From the NCBI GenBank assembly GCA_019119575.1, contig DWWT01000034.1:1-64000 (forward strand): a DNA stretch of 64,000 bases, read 5' to 3'. The DNA comes from Candidatus Enterocloster excrementipullorum. GTDB lineage: Bacteria > Bacillota > Clostridia > Lachnospirales > Lachnospiraceae. How positions within the stretch are numbered: position 1 is the stretch's first letter; the number at the start of each line of letters is the position of its first letter. Positions 24,346-32,540 of this stretch are shown here, one piece after another. Position numbers and translations under genes: made by a program. A model generated the notes under the pieces. The model was not told where the DNA came from. It saw only the letters and a program-made list of their open reading frames with translations, and did no database searches.

Positions 24346-26217
24346 TTAGAAAGTTGTAGCAATTAAATTTCCCGCGCTCAAAGACGTAAATGTATTAGAA
24401 CAACTAATCATAACAATAACCATCGCATTAATAAATCCCGCCAAATACGGATTATGTGTTTTTTTATAAACGATTCTTGTCATAATTGCAGTTATAAACA
24501 GGAAGAAAATGACAGGGAATAGCCAAATCGCCAGTATCCTTTCCCCTTCGGTTAATCCCCAAAACGGTTCCCCTGTACTATAAAATCCAATATACTGTGC
24601 TGCTACAATGACAATACATGCGAAGCAGTTAGTAAATCCCATCAACATCGCATTGCCAGTTTCACCGCCAATTCGATTGTAATTAAAGCAATTGATTGAT
24701 ATGGAATTTACAACATAAAATACAAGGAAAAACGGCAAATATCGCAGCGCAATCAGAACTTTATCCGCGTTAAATACCTTAATCCCCAATACCCAAATAC
24801 GAAAATCCGTCTGGAAAAAGTAATTTGCAAAGAACACCAGACCAAATGCGCAATAAACAACCAGCACTGCAAGCACAAGCGTTTTCCACAGCTGCTTTAA
24901 GGAAATAAGTACCCCTGTGTCTTTTAAAGAAAATCCGTTCTTTTTCCCATAAAACTGATAATATGCTGTCATCAAGAGTATGGAAAAGATCCCACACGCC
25001 AGAGACCAAACCCCAATGCTTAAAGGAGCTGTCTGCGGGAATATTTCTGTTGTCGTAGAATATACATGCCGCATAACGTAAAGATAACTAATTCCAGAGA
25101 ACAGCATAGACGCTACTATCGTTCCCCAAAACCATGCCGTCCCGGCTCCTCCTTTTATCGGTGCCGCCGTCACAGCTGCTTCTGCCTTGAGGCTTCCGAA
25201 ATACTGTGTATTCAGCATACAAAGCGGAAAACTCACAAGAAATACAAAAAATCCTATAAGACCCAAGGTATTAAATGCAGTCTTCCACTGCCAAACTTGA
25301 TCCGTTGCCGGCAGCGGATTCGGTGCGCCAAAAACGGTCTCGAAAAATTCGACTGCGTAGCCTACACATTCTGATGAAAATGTAACCGCCGGATGAATGC
25401 AGGTCGGACGATAAATAATACGTTTCGCGTCTTTTCCATCAATGGTTCTTTCATAAAATGTATTTGCCTGTGCTTCACCCTCAAATGTAGATACATCCTC
25501 ATTAAAGTTAAGGAAACGTTTTGCCCCTTCTGTCTGCATAAATTCTCTGGGAGTTGTAAGCATGCTTCCATCTTCTGCATAGGTGCCAAAATAAAAATCA
25601 TCATATTCGCTTGCGATGATTCCTACGCTTCGGCTTCCATATTCACCGCTGTGATCGCCCCCCGTGTCATCCTGCCAGTCCGCTGCTTGATGAAGAATCG
25701 CCGCAATAAGTGGTTTTTCCCTTTCATTATCTGTCGGCAGAGCCATATTGGCTGCGGTACCTCCACTTGAATGTCCTGTAACGCCAATGCGCTCCGTATC
25801 TACATAAGGAAGACTTGCGATAAGCTGCACAGCTCCATCCACACCTACAGCCCCTTCATAGAGCTGGTCTTGAGGCAGACTTTCTGAATTTCCATGTCCA
25901 TGCAAATCCATAGTCAGAACCACATATCCCCGCCTTGCCAGCTCCAATGTATACAGATCCTGCATCTCCTTATTGTTATACCAGCCTTCAATTGTAACGA
26001 TTGCTGGTGCCGGTGACTGGGCTGTAGCGTTTTCTGGTATCCATAAATCCGCACTAATCTGATGTCCTGCCGGTGTTTCCCAAGTCATCTGTTTAATTCT
26101 TATTTTGTGGTTCTGCGTCTGGATAAGTGATGCACCAATCATACTGATCAGACACAGCACAAGCGCCGCACACAAAAAGAATTTTGCGTTTAATCCTCCT
26201 TTTCCTTTTCCATTCAT
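24346..26217 (-). CDS. Alpha/beta hydrolase with polytopic C-terminal half
   Basis: 623 residues from ATG 26217 (AAGGAG ten bases upstream). Residue order: one N-terminal membrane segment (FFLCAALVLCLISMIGASLI), an alpha/beta hydrolase domain to about residue 300 with LDLHGHGNSESLP-type oxyanion region and the nucleophile elbow GHSSGG, then about eight membrane helices to the C-terminus (for example LIGFFVFLVSFPLCML, VLAVLVVYCAFGLVFFANYFF, NPYLAGFINAMVIVMISCSNTFTS). The hydrolase domain should face outside. Its base composition is clearly more AT-rich than its neighbours, hinting at transfer. Its own promoter and a hairpin leader precede it. Substrate and role of the membrane half are unknown. 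Confidence 0.85.
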   Translation of the reverse strand: MNGKGKGGLNAKFFLCAALVLCLISMIGASLIQTQNHKIRIKQMTWETPAGHQISADLWIPENATAQSPAPAIVTIEGWYNNKEMQDLYTLELARRGYVVLTMDLHGHGNSESLPQDQLYEGAVGVDGAVQLIASLPYVDTERIGVTGHSSGGTAANMALPTDNEREKPLIAAILHQAADWQDDTGGDHSGEYGSRSVGIIASEYDDFYFGTYAEDGSMLTTPREFMQTEGAKRFLNFNEDVSTFEGEAQANTFYERTIDGKDAKRIIYRPTCIHPAVTFSSECVGYAVEFFETVFGAPNPLPATDQVWQWKTAFNTLGLIGFFVFLVSFPLCMLNTQYFGSLKAEAAVTAAPIKGGAGTAWFWGTIVASMLFSGISYLYVMRHVYSTTTEIFPQTAPLSIGVWSLACGIFSILLMTAYYQFYGKKNGFSLKDTGVLISLKQLWKTLVLAVLVVYCAFGLVFFANYFFQTDFRIWVLGIKVFNADKVLIALRYLPFFLVFYVVNSISINCFNYNRIGGETGNAMLMGFTNCFACIVIVAAQYIGFYSTGEPFWGLTEGERILAIWLFPVIFFLFITAIMTRIVYKKTHNPYLAGFINAMVIVMISCSNTFTSLSAGNLIATTF

Positions 26218-26263
26218 AAAATACCTTCTCCTTTCCCTCAATTGCCGTGAAGCTCATTTGCAC

Positions 26264-26306
26264 AAAAAAAGGCATTCGATTCCGCATTTTGCGTCATCAC
26301 AATGCC
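26264..26306 (-). terminator. Leader terminator/attenuator upstream of the hydrolase gene
   Basis: Minus strand: GGCATT (26306-26301) and AATGCC (26276-26271) close a hairpin with an inner GACGCAAAATGCG segment, followed directly by TTTTTTT (26270-26264). It lies between the promoter at 26345-26373 and the start codon at 26217, so it would stop transcription in the leader. An alternative pairing of TAATTGCC (about 26331-26324) with GGCAATT (about 26246-26240) is possible. Confidence 0.55.
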
Positions 26307-26344
26307 TCTCTTTCGCTCTTGGCAATTACTTTATGATGTTATAA

Positions 26345-26373
26345 AGTATACCACCTTTTATTTAATTCGTTAA
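26345..26373 (-). promoter_or_regulatory. SigA promoter for the alpha/beta hydrolase gene
   Basis: Minus strand: TTAACG (26373-26368), 17 bases, TATACT (26350-26345). The surrounding region 26340-26443 is very AT-rich and has no gene. Confidence 0.6.
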
Positions 26374-26443
26374 TTTGTATTTGTGCATTTTTTTTATTTT
26401 TTTGCTATATATCAACATTTTACATACATTTTACACAAATTTC

Positions 26444-29092
26444 TTATTTCCCCATACTCCTCTGCACAGCCTTCACAATCTCCATAATCGGGATGATCAG
26501 CACCGCCAAGCCAAGGGCGATCGCATACTCCGGCAGATCAATGGGAGTGAACTCAAATGCTGCCGCCAGGAACGGCACTTCGATTACCGCCGTGGTCAGC
26601 ACCAGCGACACGATCATTGCTCCGTACAGGAACTTGTTGTGGGTTTCCATCTTAAAGATGGAACCTCTGCGGCTTCTCATATTCAGAGAGTGGAAGATTT
26701 CCACCATGGAAAGCGTGAGGAATGCCATGGTCGTTCCATCCGCGCTGTCCACAAACTCCCACACGCCGCTCTCATAATAATGGCCCAGCAGATAGGAGGT
26801 CATTACCAGAACCGTCACGATAAAGCCCTGGAAGAACACATCAAAGCCCATTCCTCCGGCGAAAATTCCCTCCTTGGGATCACGGGGCTTGCGCTTCATG
26901 ATATCCGCCTCGCTCTTCTCCATTCCAAGAGCCAGGGCAGGGAAGCAGTCCGTAATCAGGTTAATCCACAGCAGATGCACGGGCTGCAGAATGGTAAAGC
27001 CAATCAGGGTAGCGAAGAAGATCGACAGCACCTCCGCCAGGTTCGATGCCAGAAGGAACTGAATGGCCTTGCGGATGTTGGCATAAATCCGGCGGCCTTC
27101 CTCCACAGCCGACACAATGGTAGCAAAGTTGTCGTCCGCCAGCACCATGTCCGCCACGTTCTTGGTAACGTCCGTTCCCGTGATTCCCATTCCGACGCCG
27201 ATGTCCGCGCTCTTGATGGAGGGCGCGTCGTTCACGCCGTCACCCGTCATGGCCGTGATCATTCCCTTGGCCTTCCAGCCGTTCACGATCCGCACCTTGT
27301 GCTCGGGCTGTACGCGTGCGTATACGGAGAAGTTCTCTATATTCCGGTTAAACTCCTCATCACTCATCTCATTTAACTGCGCGCCGGTGATAGCCTGACT
27401 TGCGTCGGAGATAATCCCCAGCTCCATAGCAATGGCCACCGCCGTATCCTTGTGGTCTCCCGTGATCATGATGGGACGGATTCCCGCCTGCCGGCATTCT
27501 ACAATAGCTGCCTTCACCTCCGGGCGCACCGGGTCAATCATTCCCGAAAGTCCCAGATATGTCAAATCCTGCTCCAGATTCTCCGGTGAGAAATCGCCGG
27601 GCAGGGCATCCCACTTCCGCATGGAGCCGCACAGCACGCGCAGCGCCTTGTCTGCCATGGCCTTGTTGCTCTTTAAAATCTCCCCGCGGATCTCCTCGGT
27701 CATAGGCACTTCCTGCCCGCCGATATACGCCTTCGTGCAGCGCTTTAACACCTCATCGGGCGCTCCCTTAGTAAACTGAAGAATCTTCCCGTCCTTTGTC
27801 TGGTGCACCGTGGACATCATCTTGCGCATAGAGTCAAAGGGCGCCTCGCCCACACGGACGTAATCCTTCTTCAGCTGGGTCTTGGGCAGGCCGTTCTTAT
27901 TGGCGTCATTTACCAGGGCGCACTCTGTGGGCTCGCCCACCGCCTCGTCGGAATCCGGGTCAAGCTCCGCGTCGGAGCACAGGGCCATAGCCGTCTCAAG
28001 GAGGCGCTCGTCATCTCCCCGATGCTCCACCACCGTCATCTTGTTCTGCGTCAGTGTTCCCGTCTTATCCGAGCAGATAATCTGGGTACATCCCAGGGTC
28101 TCCACAGCTGTCAGCTTTCGAATGATGGCATTTCTCTTCGACATGTTGGTCACGCCGATGGACAGCACGATGGTCACCACCGCTGCCAATCCCTCGGGGA
28201 TCGCCGCCACTGCCAAGGATACCGCTACCATGAAGGTGCTAAGAAGCGTATCCCCCGTGATCCCATCCGGCCCCAACTGCGCACGGAACAGCCCCACCGC
28301 AAAGATGACAATACAAATCCCAATTACCAGCACCGTCAGAATCTTGCTCAGCTGGTTGAGCTTCATCTGGAGAGGTGTCTCCTCGCTCTGGGCCTGGGAA
28401 AGCGCATCCGCAATTTTCCCCATCTCTGTGTTCATGCCGGTTCCTGTAATCACTGCCTTGCCGCGGCCATACACAACCGTTGAACCCATATACATCATGT
28501 TCTTGCGGTCGCCCAGAGGCACATCCTTCTCGCCGCCCAGATTCAGCACATTGATAATTTTGTTGACCGGTACGGACTCCCCGGTAAGAGCCGCCTCCTC
28601 AATCTTCATGCTGGCACTCTCAATGATACGGCCGTCAGCGGGTACGGAATCTCCTGCCTCCAGTACCACAATATCGCCGGGAACCAGCTCTTCGCTCTTT
28701 AAGGTCACGATTTTTCCGTCACGCATCACCTTGCTGGTGGCGGCTGCGATCTCCTGCAGGGCCGCGATGGCTGCCTCTGCCTTGCTCTCCTGCACCACAC
28801 CGAGTACCGCATTGATAATAACTACGGCCATAATAATAATTACATCCGTGAAGGACTCCCCTTCATAGTAAGCTGTAATGCCGGAAATCACAGCCGCCAC
28901 AATCAAGATGATAATCATTGGATCCGCCAGCTCGTCTAAAAACCGTTTGAGCAGGGAATCCTTCTTTCCCTCCTTCAGCTTGTTCCTGCCGAACTGCTCC
29001 AGCCGCTTTTCGGCCTCCGCACTGGAAAGTCCGTCAGGCGTAGCGTTCTGTGCCTTTAAGACCTCCTCAATACTGGATAGATACTCTTTCAC
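26444..29092 (-). CDS. P2A-type cation-transporting ATPase (SERCA-like)
   Basis: 882 residues from GTG 29092, eight bases after AAGGAGG; the frame extends upstream into the leader. Cation-ATPase N-terminal domain, then actuator loop TGES (170-173), phosphorylation site SDKTGT (Asp342), TGDGVNDAPS hinge (616-625), and ten membrane helices. Calcium-site residues of SERCA are all present: Glu300 (IPEGL, M4), Asn684 and Glu687 (SNLAE, M5), Asn711, Thr714 and Asp715 (NLITD, M6), and Glu798 in M8. So both ion sites look intact. It pumps Ca2+ and/or Mn2+ out of the cytoplasm. A yybP-ykoY riboswitch controls it, which makes Mn2+ export a serious possibility. It is monocistronic. Confidence 0.96.
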   Translation of the reverse strand: MKEYLSSIEEVLKAQNATPDGLSSAEAEKRLEQFGRNKLKEGKKDSLLKRFLDELADPMIIILIVAAVISGITAYYEGESFTDVIIIMAVVIINAVLGVVQESKAEAAIAALQEIAAATSKVMRDGKIVTLKSEELVPGDIVVLEAGDSVPADGRIIESASMKIEEAALTGESVPVNKIINVLNLGGEKDVPLGDRKNMMYMGSTVVYGRGKAVITGTGMNTEMGKIADALSQAQSEETPLQMKLNQLSKILTVLVIGICIVIFAVGLFRAQLGPDGITGDTLLSTFMVAVSLAVAAIPEGLAAVVTIVLSIGVTNMSKRNAIIRKLTAVETLGCTQIICSDKTGTLTQNKMTVVEHRGDDERLLETAMALCSDAELDPDSDEAVGEPTECALVNDANKNGLPKTQLKKDYVRVGEAPFDSMRKMMSTVHQTKDGKILQFTKGAPDEVLKRCTKAYIGGQEVPMTEEIRGEILKSNKAMADKALRVLCGSMRKWDALPGDFSPENLEQDLTYLGLSGMIDPVRPEVKAAIVECRQAGIRPIMITGDHKDTAVAIAMELGIISDASQAITGAQLNEMSDEEFNRNIENFSVYARVQPEHKVRIVNGWKAKGMITAMTGDGVNDAPSIKSADIGVGMGITGTDVTKNVADMVLADDNFATIVSAVEEGRRIYANIRKAIQFLLASNLAEVLSIFFATLIGFTILQPVHLLWINLITDCFPALALGMEKSEADIMKRKPRDPKEGIFAGGMGFDVFFQGFIVTVLVMTSYLLGHYYESGVWEFVDSADGTTMAFLTLSMVEIFHSLNMRSRRGSIFKMETHNKFLYGAMIVSLVLTTAVIEVPFLAAAFEFTPIDLPEYAIALGLAVLIIPIMEIVKAVQRSMGK

Positions 29093-29195
29093 ACGCTGCT
29101 CCTCCTTTTCCTTATTTTCTAGTGTAACTCTATATAAAAAACTCATACGCAGACAGGGCAACCAGAATCTGCATATGAGTCTCATTTTTGCAAAT

Positions 29196-29388
29196 AAAAA
29201 AAGAGACCTGCCTGTTCACCCGCTTGACAGATAACAGGTAAGTCTCGTCATTTAAAACCAAGCCAGGAAGCCCTTATTCCCCGCCGTTGCATCGCGCGCG
29301 GAAAGCTTCAGTGCTGTTGACCTGCGCCACACAGTATACTGTATACCTTCTCCAGGTAAACTCCTGTGCTGACTACTCCCTTACGTAA
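29196..29388 (-). promoter_or_regulatory. yybP-ykoY family (Mn2+) riboswitch with terminator
   Basis: Minus strand, from just after the promoter: GTAAGGGAGTAGTC (29384-29371) resembles the family's conserved GGGGAGTAGC, and GACGAGACTTAC (29249-29238) resembles the 3' GCAAGACCTTTC; GTAAG pairs with CTTAC to close the aptamer. The terminator is GAGACTTACCTGTT (29246-29233) against AACAGGCAGGTCTC (29216-29203) then TTTTTTT (29202-29196). Since GACTTAC belongs to both, aptamer closure and termination exclude each other: ligand should turn expression on. Known members sit upstream of cation P-type ATPases. The multi-branch interior was not folded. Confidence 0.78.
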
Positions 29389-29393
29389 CTAAA

Positions 29394-29422
29394 AGACTAG
29401 CACGATTTTGCCGCCATGTCAA
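29394..29422 (-). promoter_or_regulatory. SigA promoter for the riboswitch and cation pump
   Basis: Minus strand: TTGACA (29422-29417), 17 bases, TAGTCT (29399-29394). The transcript would begin at or just before the riboswitch 5' strand. Confidence 0.8.
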
Positions 29423-29454
29423 GATTTTTTCTCAAAACATCGGCTGCTTGGAAG

Positions 29455-30267
29455 CTACACATTCATCCGCTTAGCCATCAGATACTGGGTGCTCCCGGCA
29501 AAAACCAGAATCTGCAGCGCGCAGATGCCGATGGAAGCCCAGATAGATGCATGCCCGCCCAGATCCGCAAAGATAAGCGCCAGCGAATTCAGGTTAAATC
29601 CGGACAGGAAGATATAGCTTAAAATGCTGAGCACAATGTTGATCACCACATACCAGAAGAAGGAAAATGCCGCCTTATGAGTATTGGAGAGCTGCCCCAG
29701 CATAATCGCCAGATACACGTGATAAATTTCCGTCGCACCTGCCAAGACCAGCAACAGAGAAAATTCCCCCGCGTACAGCGCCCACTGGGGCACATACAGG
29801 TTCAGCCTCTCAAAAAACAAAATCCAGTCCACCTCGCGTATCATCTGCACAAAAGCAGTCGGACTCATCAGGATAATGATGCTGGCAGCCGCTGTAATCA
29901 TGGAAAATATTCCAAACACCAGCCCAATCAGGCACTTGGCCAGCGGAATCTCCCAGAGCCCCACCGGCGCTGTCAGCACAAGGTATCCCTCATCTCCCAC
30001 AACGCCCTTATAAAACCTCTGGCCAATCACAACTACCGTCAAAACCGTCAGCGCCATGATTACGCCGAAATATAACATGAACCCGATGAGCTGAATCACC
30101 TCTCCCAGCCCGCTGTCCATAAGCCGAACCATCTGCGGAGAGGGACCGCTGCTGCCCAGATGAATCATGAGACTGTTCACAGCCGATACCGCCAGAACCA
30201 CAAGGTACAAAGGCAGCAGAGAATGGCCCGTGGCCTTCCACTCATACTTCAGGAGCTTTCCGAACAT
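29455..30267 (-). CDS. ABC transporter membrane protein (exporter-type permease)
   Basis: A 270-residue protein with six hydrophobic segments (LPLYLVVLAVSAVNSLM, VIQLIGFMLYFGVIMALTVLTVVV, LIGLVFGIFSMITAAASIIILM, SLLLVLAGATEIYHVYLAIML, AFSFFWYVVINIVLSILSYIFL, ASIGICALQILVFAGSTQYLM). It has no EAA loop and no binding protein, so it is an ABC-2-like exporter or sensor permease. ATG 30267 follows the stop codon of the ATPase gene directly. Third gene of the GntR-ATPase-permease unit, which resembles YtrABC-type envelope-stress systems. Cargo unknown. Confidence 0.85.
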   Translation of the reverse strand: MFGKLLKYEWKATGHSLLPLYLVVLAVSAVNSLMIHLGSSGPSPQMVRLMDSGLGEVIQLIGFMLYFGVIMALTVLTVVVIGQRFYKGVVGDEGYLVLTAPVGLWEIPLAKCLIGLVFGIFSMITAAASIIILMSPTAFVQMIREVDWILFFERLNLYVPQWALYAGEFSLLLVLAGATEIYHVYLAIMLGQLSNTHKAAFSFFWYVVINIVLSILSYIFLSGFNLNSLALIFADLGGHASIWASIGICALQILVFAGSTQYLMAKRMNV

Positions 30268-31014
30268 CTACAGCACCTCCCTTTCATTGCCGCAGCCATG
30301 ATCCCCTACAGGCATCACGCTGAATATCTCCCGGAAAAGCTGATCTACAGACTTCCCCTCCCGTTCCCGTATCACATCCACGGATTCCTGCCGCACCACG
30401 CGGCCTCCCTGCAAAAAAATCACCTCATCCAGCACTTTCTCAATGTCCGTAATCAAGTGCGTAGATATAATCAGGGACGCTTCCTGGGAATAGTTTGTGA
30501 GAATCGTCCGAAGGATGAATTCCCGGGCCGCGGGATCTACCCCTCCGATGGGCTCATCCAAAAGATACAGCTTGGCCCTGCGGCTCATGGCCAGGACAAG
30601 CTGAACCTTCTCTTTGGTTCCCTTGGACATGGTTTTGATTCGGTCTTTTGTGGACACGCCAAGTTCATCCATCATCTTCCGGGCCTTCTCCCTGTCAAAA
30701 TCCTCATAAAAATCCTCAAAAAAATGCAGCAGGTCCTCTGCCCGCATCCAATCTGCAAAATACATGCGGTCCGGCAGATATGAAACAACAGATTTCGTAT
30801 GCACCCCCGGCCTGTGTCCGTCAATGCATATCTCTCCGCCTGTCGGTGCAAGCAGCCCGTTAGCCAGCTTGATAAGCGTGGTTTTTCCCGATCCATTTGG
30901 CCCCAAAAGGCCGATGATTTTTCCGGTCTTTATATTCAAACTGACTCCGTCCAGAGCTGTCTTTTTCCCATAGGTTTTTGTCAGCCCCCGGCACTCCATC
31001 ACATACTGCTCCAT
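30268..31014 (-). CDS. ABC transporter ATP-binding protein
   Basis: A 248-residue ATPase. Walker A is GPNGSGKTT, the signature is an unusual MSKGTKEKVQL, Walker B is AKLYLLDEPIGGVD, and the switch His is in STHLITD. The ABC domain takes up about residues 5-220, then VDQLFREIFSVMPVGDHGC. It starts six bases after the GntR gene (GTG-started regulator) and is followed without a gap by the permease gene. It powers the permease at 29455-30267. Confidence 0.95.
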   Translation of the reverse strand: MEQYVMECRGLTKTYGKKTALDGVSLNIKTGKIIGLLGPNGSGKTTLIKLANGLLAPTGGEICIDGHRPGVHTKSVVSYLPDRMYFADWMRAEDLLHFFEDFYEDFDREKARKMMDELGVSTKDRIKTMSKGTKEKVQLVLAMSRRAKLYLLDEPIGGVDPAAREFILRTILTNYSQEASLIISTHLITDIEKVLDEVIFLQGGRVVRQESVDVIREREGKSVDQLFREIFSVMPVGDHGCGNEREVL

Positions 31015-31020
31015 TCCTCT

Positions 31021-31386
31021 CTATCCCTCCTTTTTGATCTGCTTCTCTACAGCTTCCATGATATCTCCCGAGGAAAGGCCGAGATTCCTCATTTTTTGTA
31101 TAAACTCCTGGACCTGTTTTCCTGCGGTCTCCCGTCTCATCTGTTCGATTCGCTCCATATCCTCCGTAACCACCCTTCCCGCCGTCCGGTTTGTCTGGGC
31201 CAGCCCCATGGCCTCCAGCTCCGCCATCGCCCTCTGCATTGTATTCGGATTCACCCCAGCCTCTGCCGCCAAATCCCGAACAGAAGGCATCCGCTCTCCC
31301 GGTTCGTACCGCCCGGCAATAATCTGTTCTGTCAGCTGCTCCGTCAGCTGCACCCATATGGGCCGATTCTCATCAATCCTCCACAC
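31021..31386 (-). CDS. GntR family regulator, YtrA type
   Basis: A 121-residue regulator, the short YtrA-type with a winged helix-turn-helix (IWVQLTEQLTEQIIAGRYEPGERMPSVRDLAAEAGVNPNTMQRAMAELEAMGLAQT) and a short helical dimerisation tail rather than an effector domain. The start is GTG 31386 with AAAGGAG nine bases upstream. YtrA-type repressors control the ABC genes they are co-transcribed with; a perfect 18-base palindrome at 31483-31500 upstream is a good operator candidate. Autoregulated, first gene of the three-gene unit. Confidence 0.93.
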   Translation of the reverse strand: MWRIDENRPIWVQLTEQLTEQIIAGRYEPGERMPSVRDLAAEAGVNPNTMQRAMAELEAMGLAQTNRTAGRVVTEDMERIEQMRRETAGKQVQEFIQKMRNLGLSSGDIMEAVEKQIKKEG

Positions 31387-31482
31387 GGTCCACTGCTCCT
31401 TTCTCCCCGGAACGCAGTTCCGCCCTGCCGAGCACGGCGTATGCCCTTCCGTTATTTTGTACTATTGTCTTATTGTTTTACT

Positions 31483-31500
31483 GTATTAATTGATTAATAC
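31483..31500. promoter_or_regulatory. Perfect palindrome, probable GntR/YtrA operator
   Basis: GTATTAAT-TG-ATTAATAC, about 97-114 bases upstream of the YtrA-type start. YtrA/GntR operators are AT-rich palindromes of this size. The surrounding 31460-31500 is the promoter region; I could not fix the -35 and -10 boxes. Confidence 0.6.
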
Positions 31501-31546
31501 AAATATAGCAGAAAAAGGCGCTGGCGTCAACCCCTTTTCCTCTGCT

Positions 31547-32296
31547 TTACACAGAAAACCAGGAAAATACTTCTCCGGACGGTTTTTTCTCAAAATGCAT
31601 CTGCTCTTTCCGGAACGGGTGGAAAAAGGACAAAGAAAACGCCCATAGTCCCAGCACAGAGCGCCTGTTTTCCCCAGTCGTCCCGATGTCCCCATATCTG
31701 CTGTCTCCGTACAGGGGCGTTCCGTGCCCTGCAAACTGCACCCGGATCTGATGATGGCGGCCTGTCAGAAGTTCCACCTCTGCCAGGGCATACTCCCGCG
31801 CCTGTCCCTTCTCTTCTCTGTGGATAACCTGAAGAATACGATAGTTCAGCTCCGCTTTCCGGCTCCCGGAAATTGACTTATCCACAATGGACGATCGGTT
31901 ATTTTTCCTGTCCTGCAGGAGATAATCCACATATGTTCCCTGATTATCCACAGGTTTTCCACAAAGCACTGCCAGATAGCGCTTCTCCATCTTTCCTGCC
32001 TGAAGGTCAGCACTCAGCGCTGCTGTCGCTTTTTGGGTCTTTCCATACACCATAATGCCCCCTACAGGCTTGTCCAATCTGTGGATAACTCCCACATAGG
32101 GAGGCTGAGGCGCTCCAGGCCTTCGTGGATTATTTATCCCCGCTTTGTGGATAACCTGTGGACGCCGGGCAGAAATCAGATATCCCCGCAGCTCACTCAC
32201 CATATCCGCTCCAAAGCCGCGCGAAGACTGAGATTCCATACCCGCCGGCTTTTCCACTACAATTATATCTTGATCCTCATATAAAACAGAAATCAT
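31547..32296 (-). CDS. RluA family pseudouridine synthase
   Basis: 249 residues from ATG 32296 (MISVLYEDQDIIVVEKPAGM), preceded by AAGGGGGAAGGAA; the frame extends to 32425 without support. The enzyme converts uridine to pseudouridine in rRNA or tRNA. The catalytic loop VIHRLDKPVGGIMVYGKT holds the catalytic Asp in HRLD, and the late motifs LLTGRHHQIRVQFAGHGTPLYGDSRYG bind the substrate. There is no S4 domain, so it resembles RluA-type stand-alone enzymes such as those acting on tRNA or 23S rRNA. Its coding sequence contains an unusual cluster of DnaA boxes (31819-32154). Confidence 0.95.
   Translation of the reverse strand: MISVLYEDQDIIVVEKPAGMESQSSRGFGADMVSELRGYLISARRPQVIHKAGINNPRRPGAPQPPYVGVIHRLDKPVGGIMVYGKTQKATAALSADLQAGKMEKRYLAVLCGKPVDNQGTYVDYLLQDRKNNRSSIVDKSISGSRKAELNYRILQVIHREEKGQAREYALAEVELLTGRHHQIRVQFAGHGTPLYGDSRYGDIGTTGENRRSVLGLWAFSLSFFHPFRKEQMHFEKKPSGEVFSWFSV
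31819..32154. other. DnaA-box cluster inside the RluA gene
   Basis: The 9-mer TTATCCACA, the perfect DnaA box, occurs five times in 336 bases: 31819-31827 (minus), 31878-31886 (plus), 31944-31952 (plus), 32080-32088 (minus), 32146-32154 (minus). Single-mismatch copies are at 31923-31931 (TAATCCACA) and 31955-31963 (TTTTCCACA). By chance about 0.5 perfect copies are expected in the whole window on both strands. In protein terms the copies spell VIH and VD(N/K/Y). Confidence 0.75.
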
Positions 32297-32540
32297 TTCC
32301 TTCCCCCTTGCGTATCTTCCATATACCATCGGATATGGTCTCAAACAAATTTTTCTTGCATATTTCGAAAGATGGGTGTATAGTATATTAAACAGACAAA
32401 TATAGTTTTTAATACTACATGGCATAGTTTTTATAAAATTGTTACTTATTTTTCAAAAACACATTACTACATTGGTGCATTTTCCACATAGTCTCCTTTA
32501 AAGCCATTTTAATGAGAGACGCGAAAGGAGGTATCATCCT

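Noticed and set aside
31819-32540. DnaA boxes plus nearby AT-rich DNA (32396-32480) as the chromosome origin oriC
   Set aside because: No dnaA, dnaN, rpmH or gyrase genes lie nearby, and a chromosomal oriC in this group is expected next to dnaA. The boxes are inside a coding gene. A titration site is more plausible.
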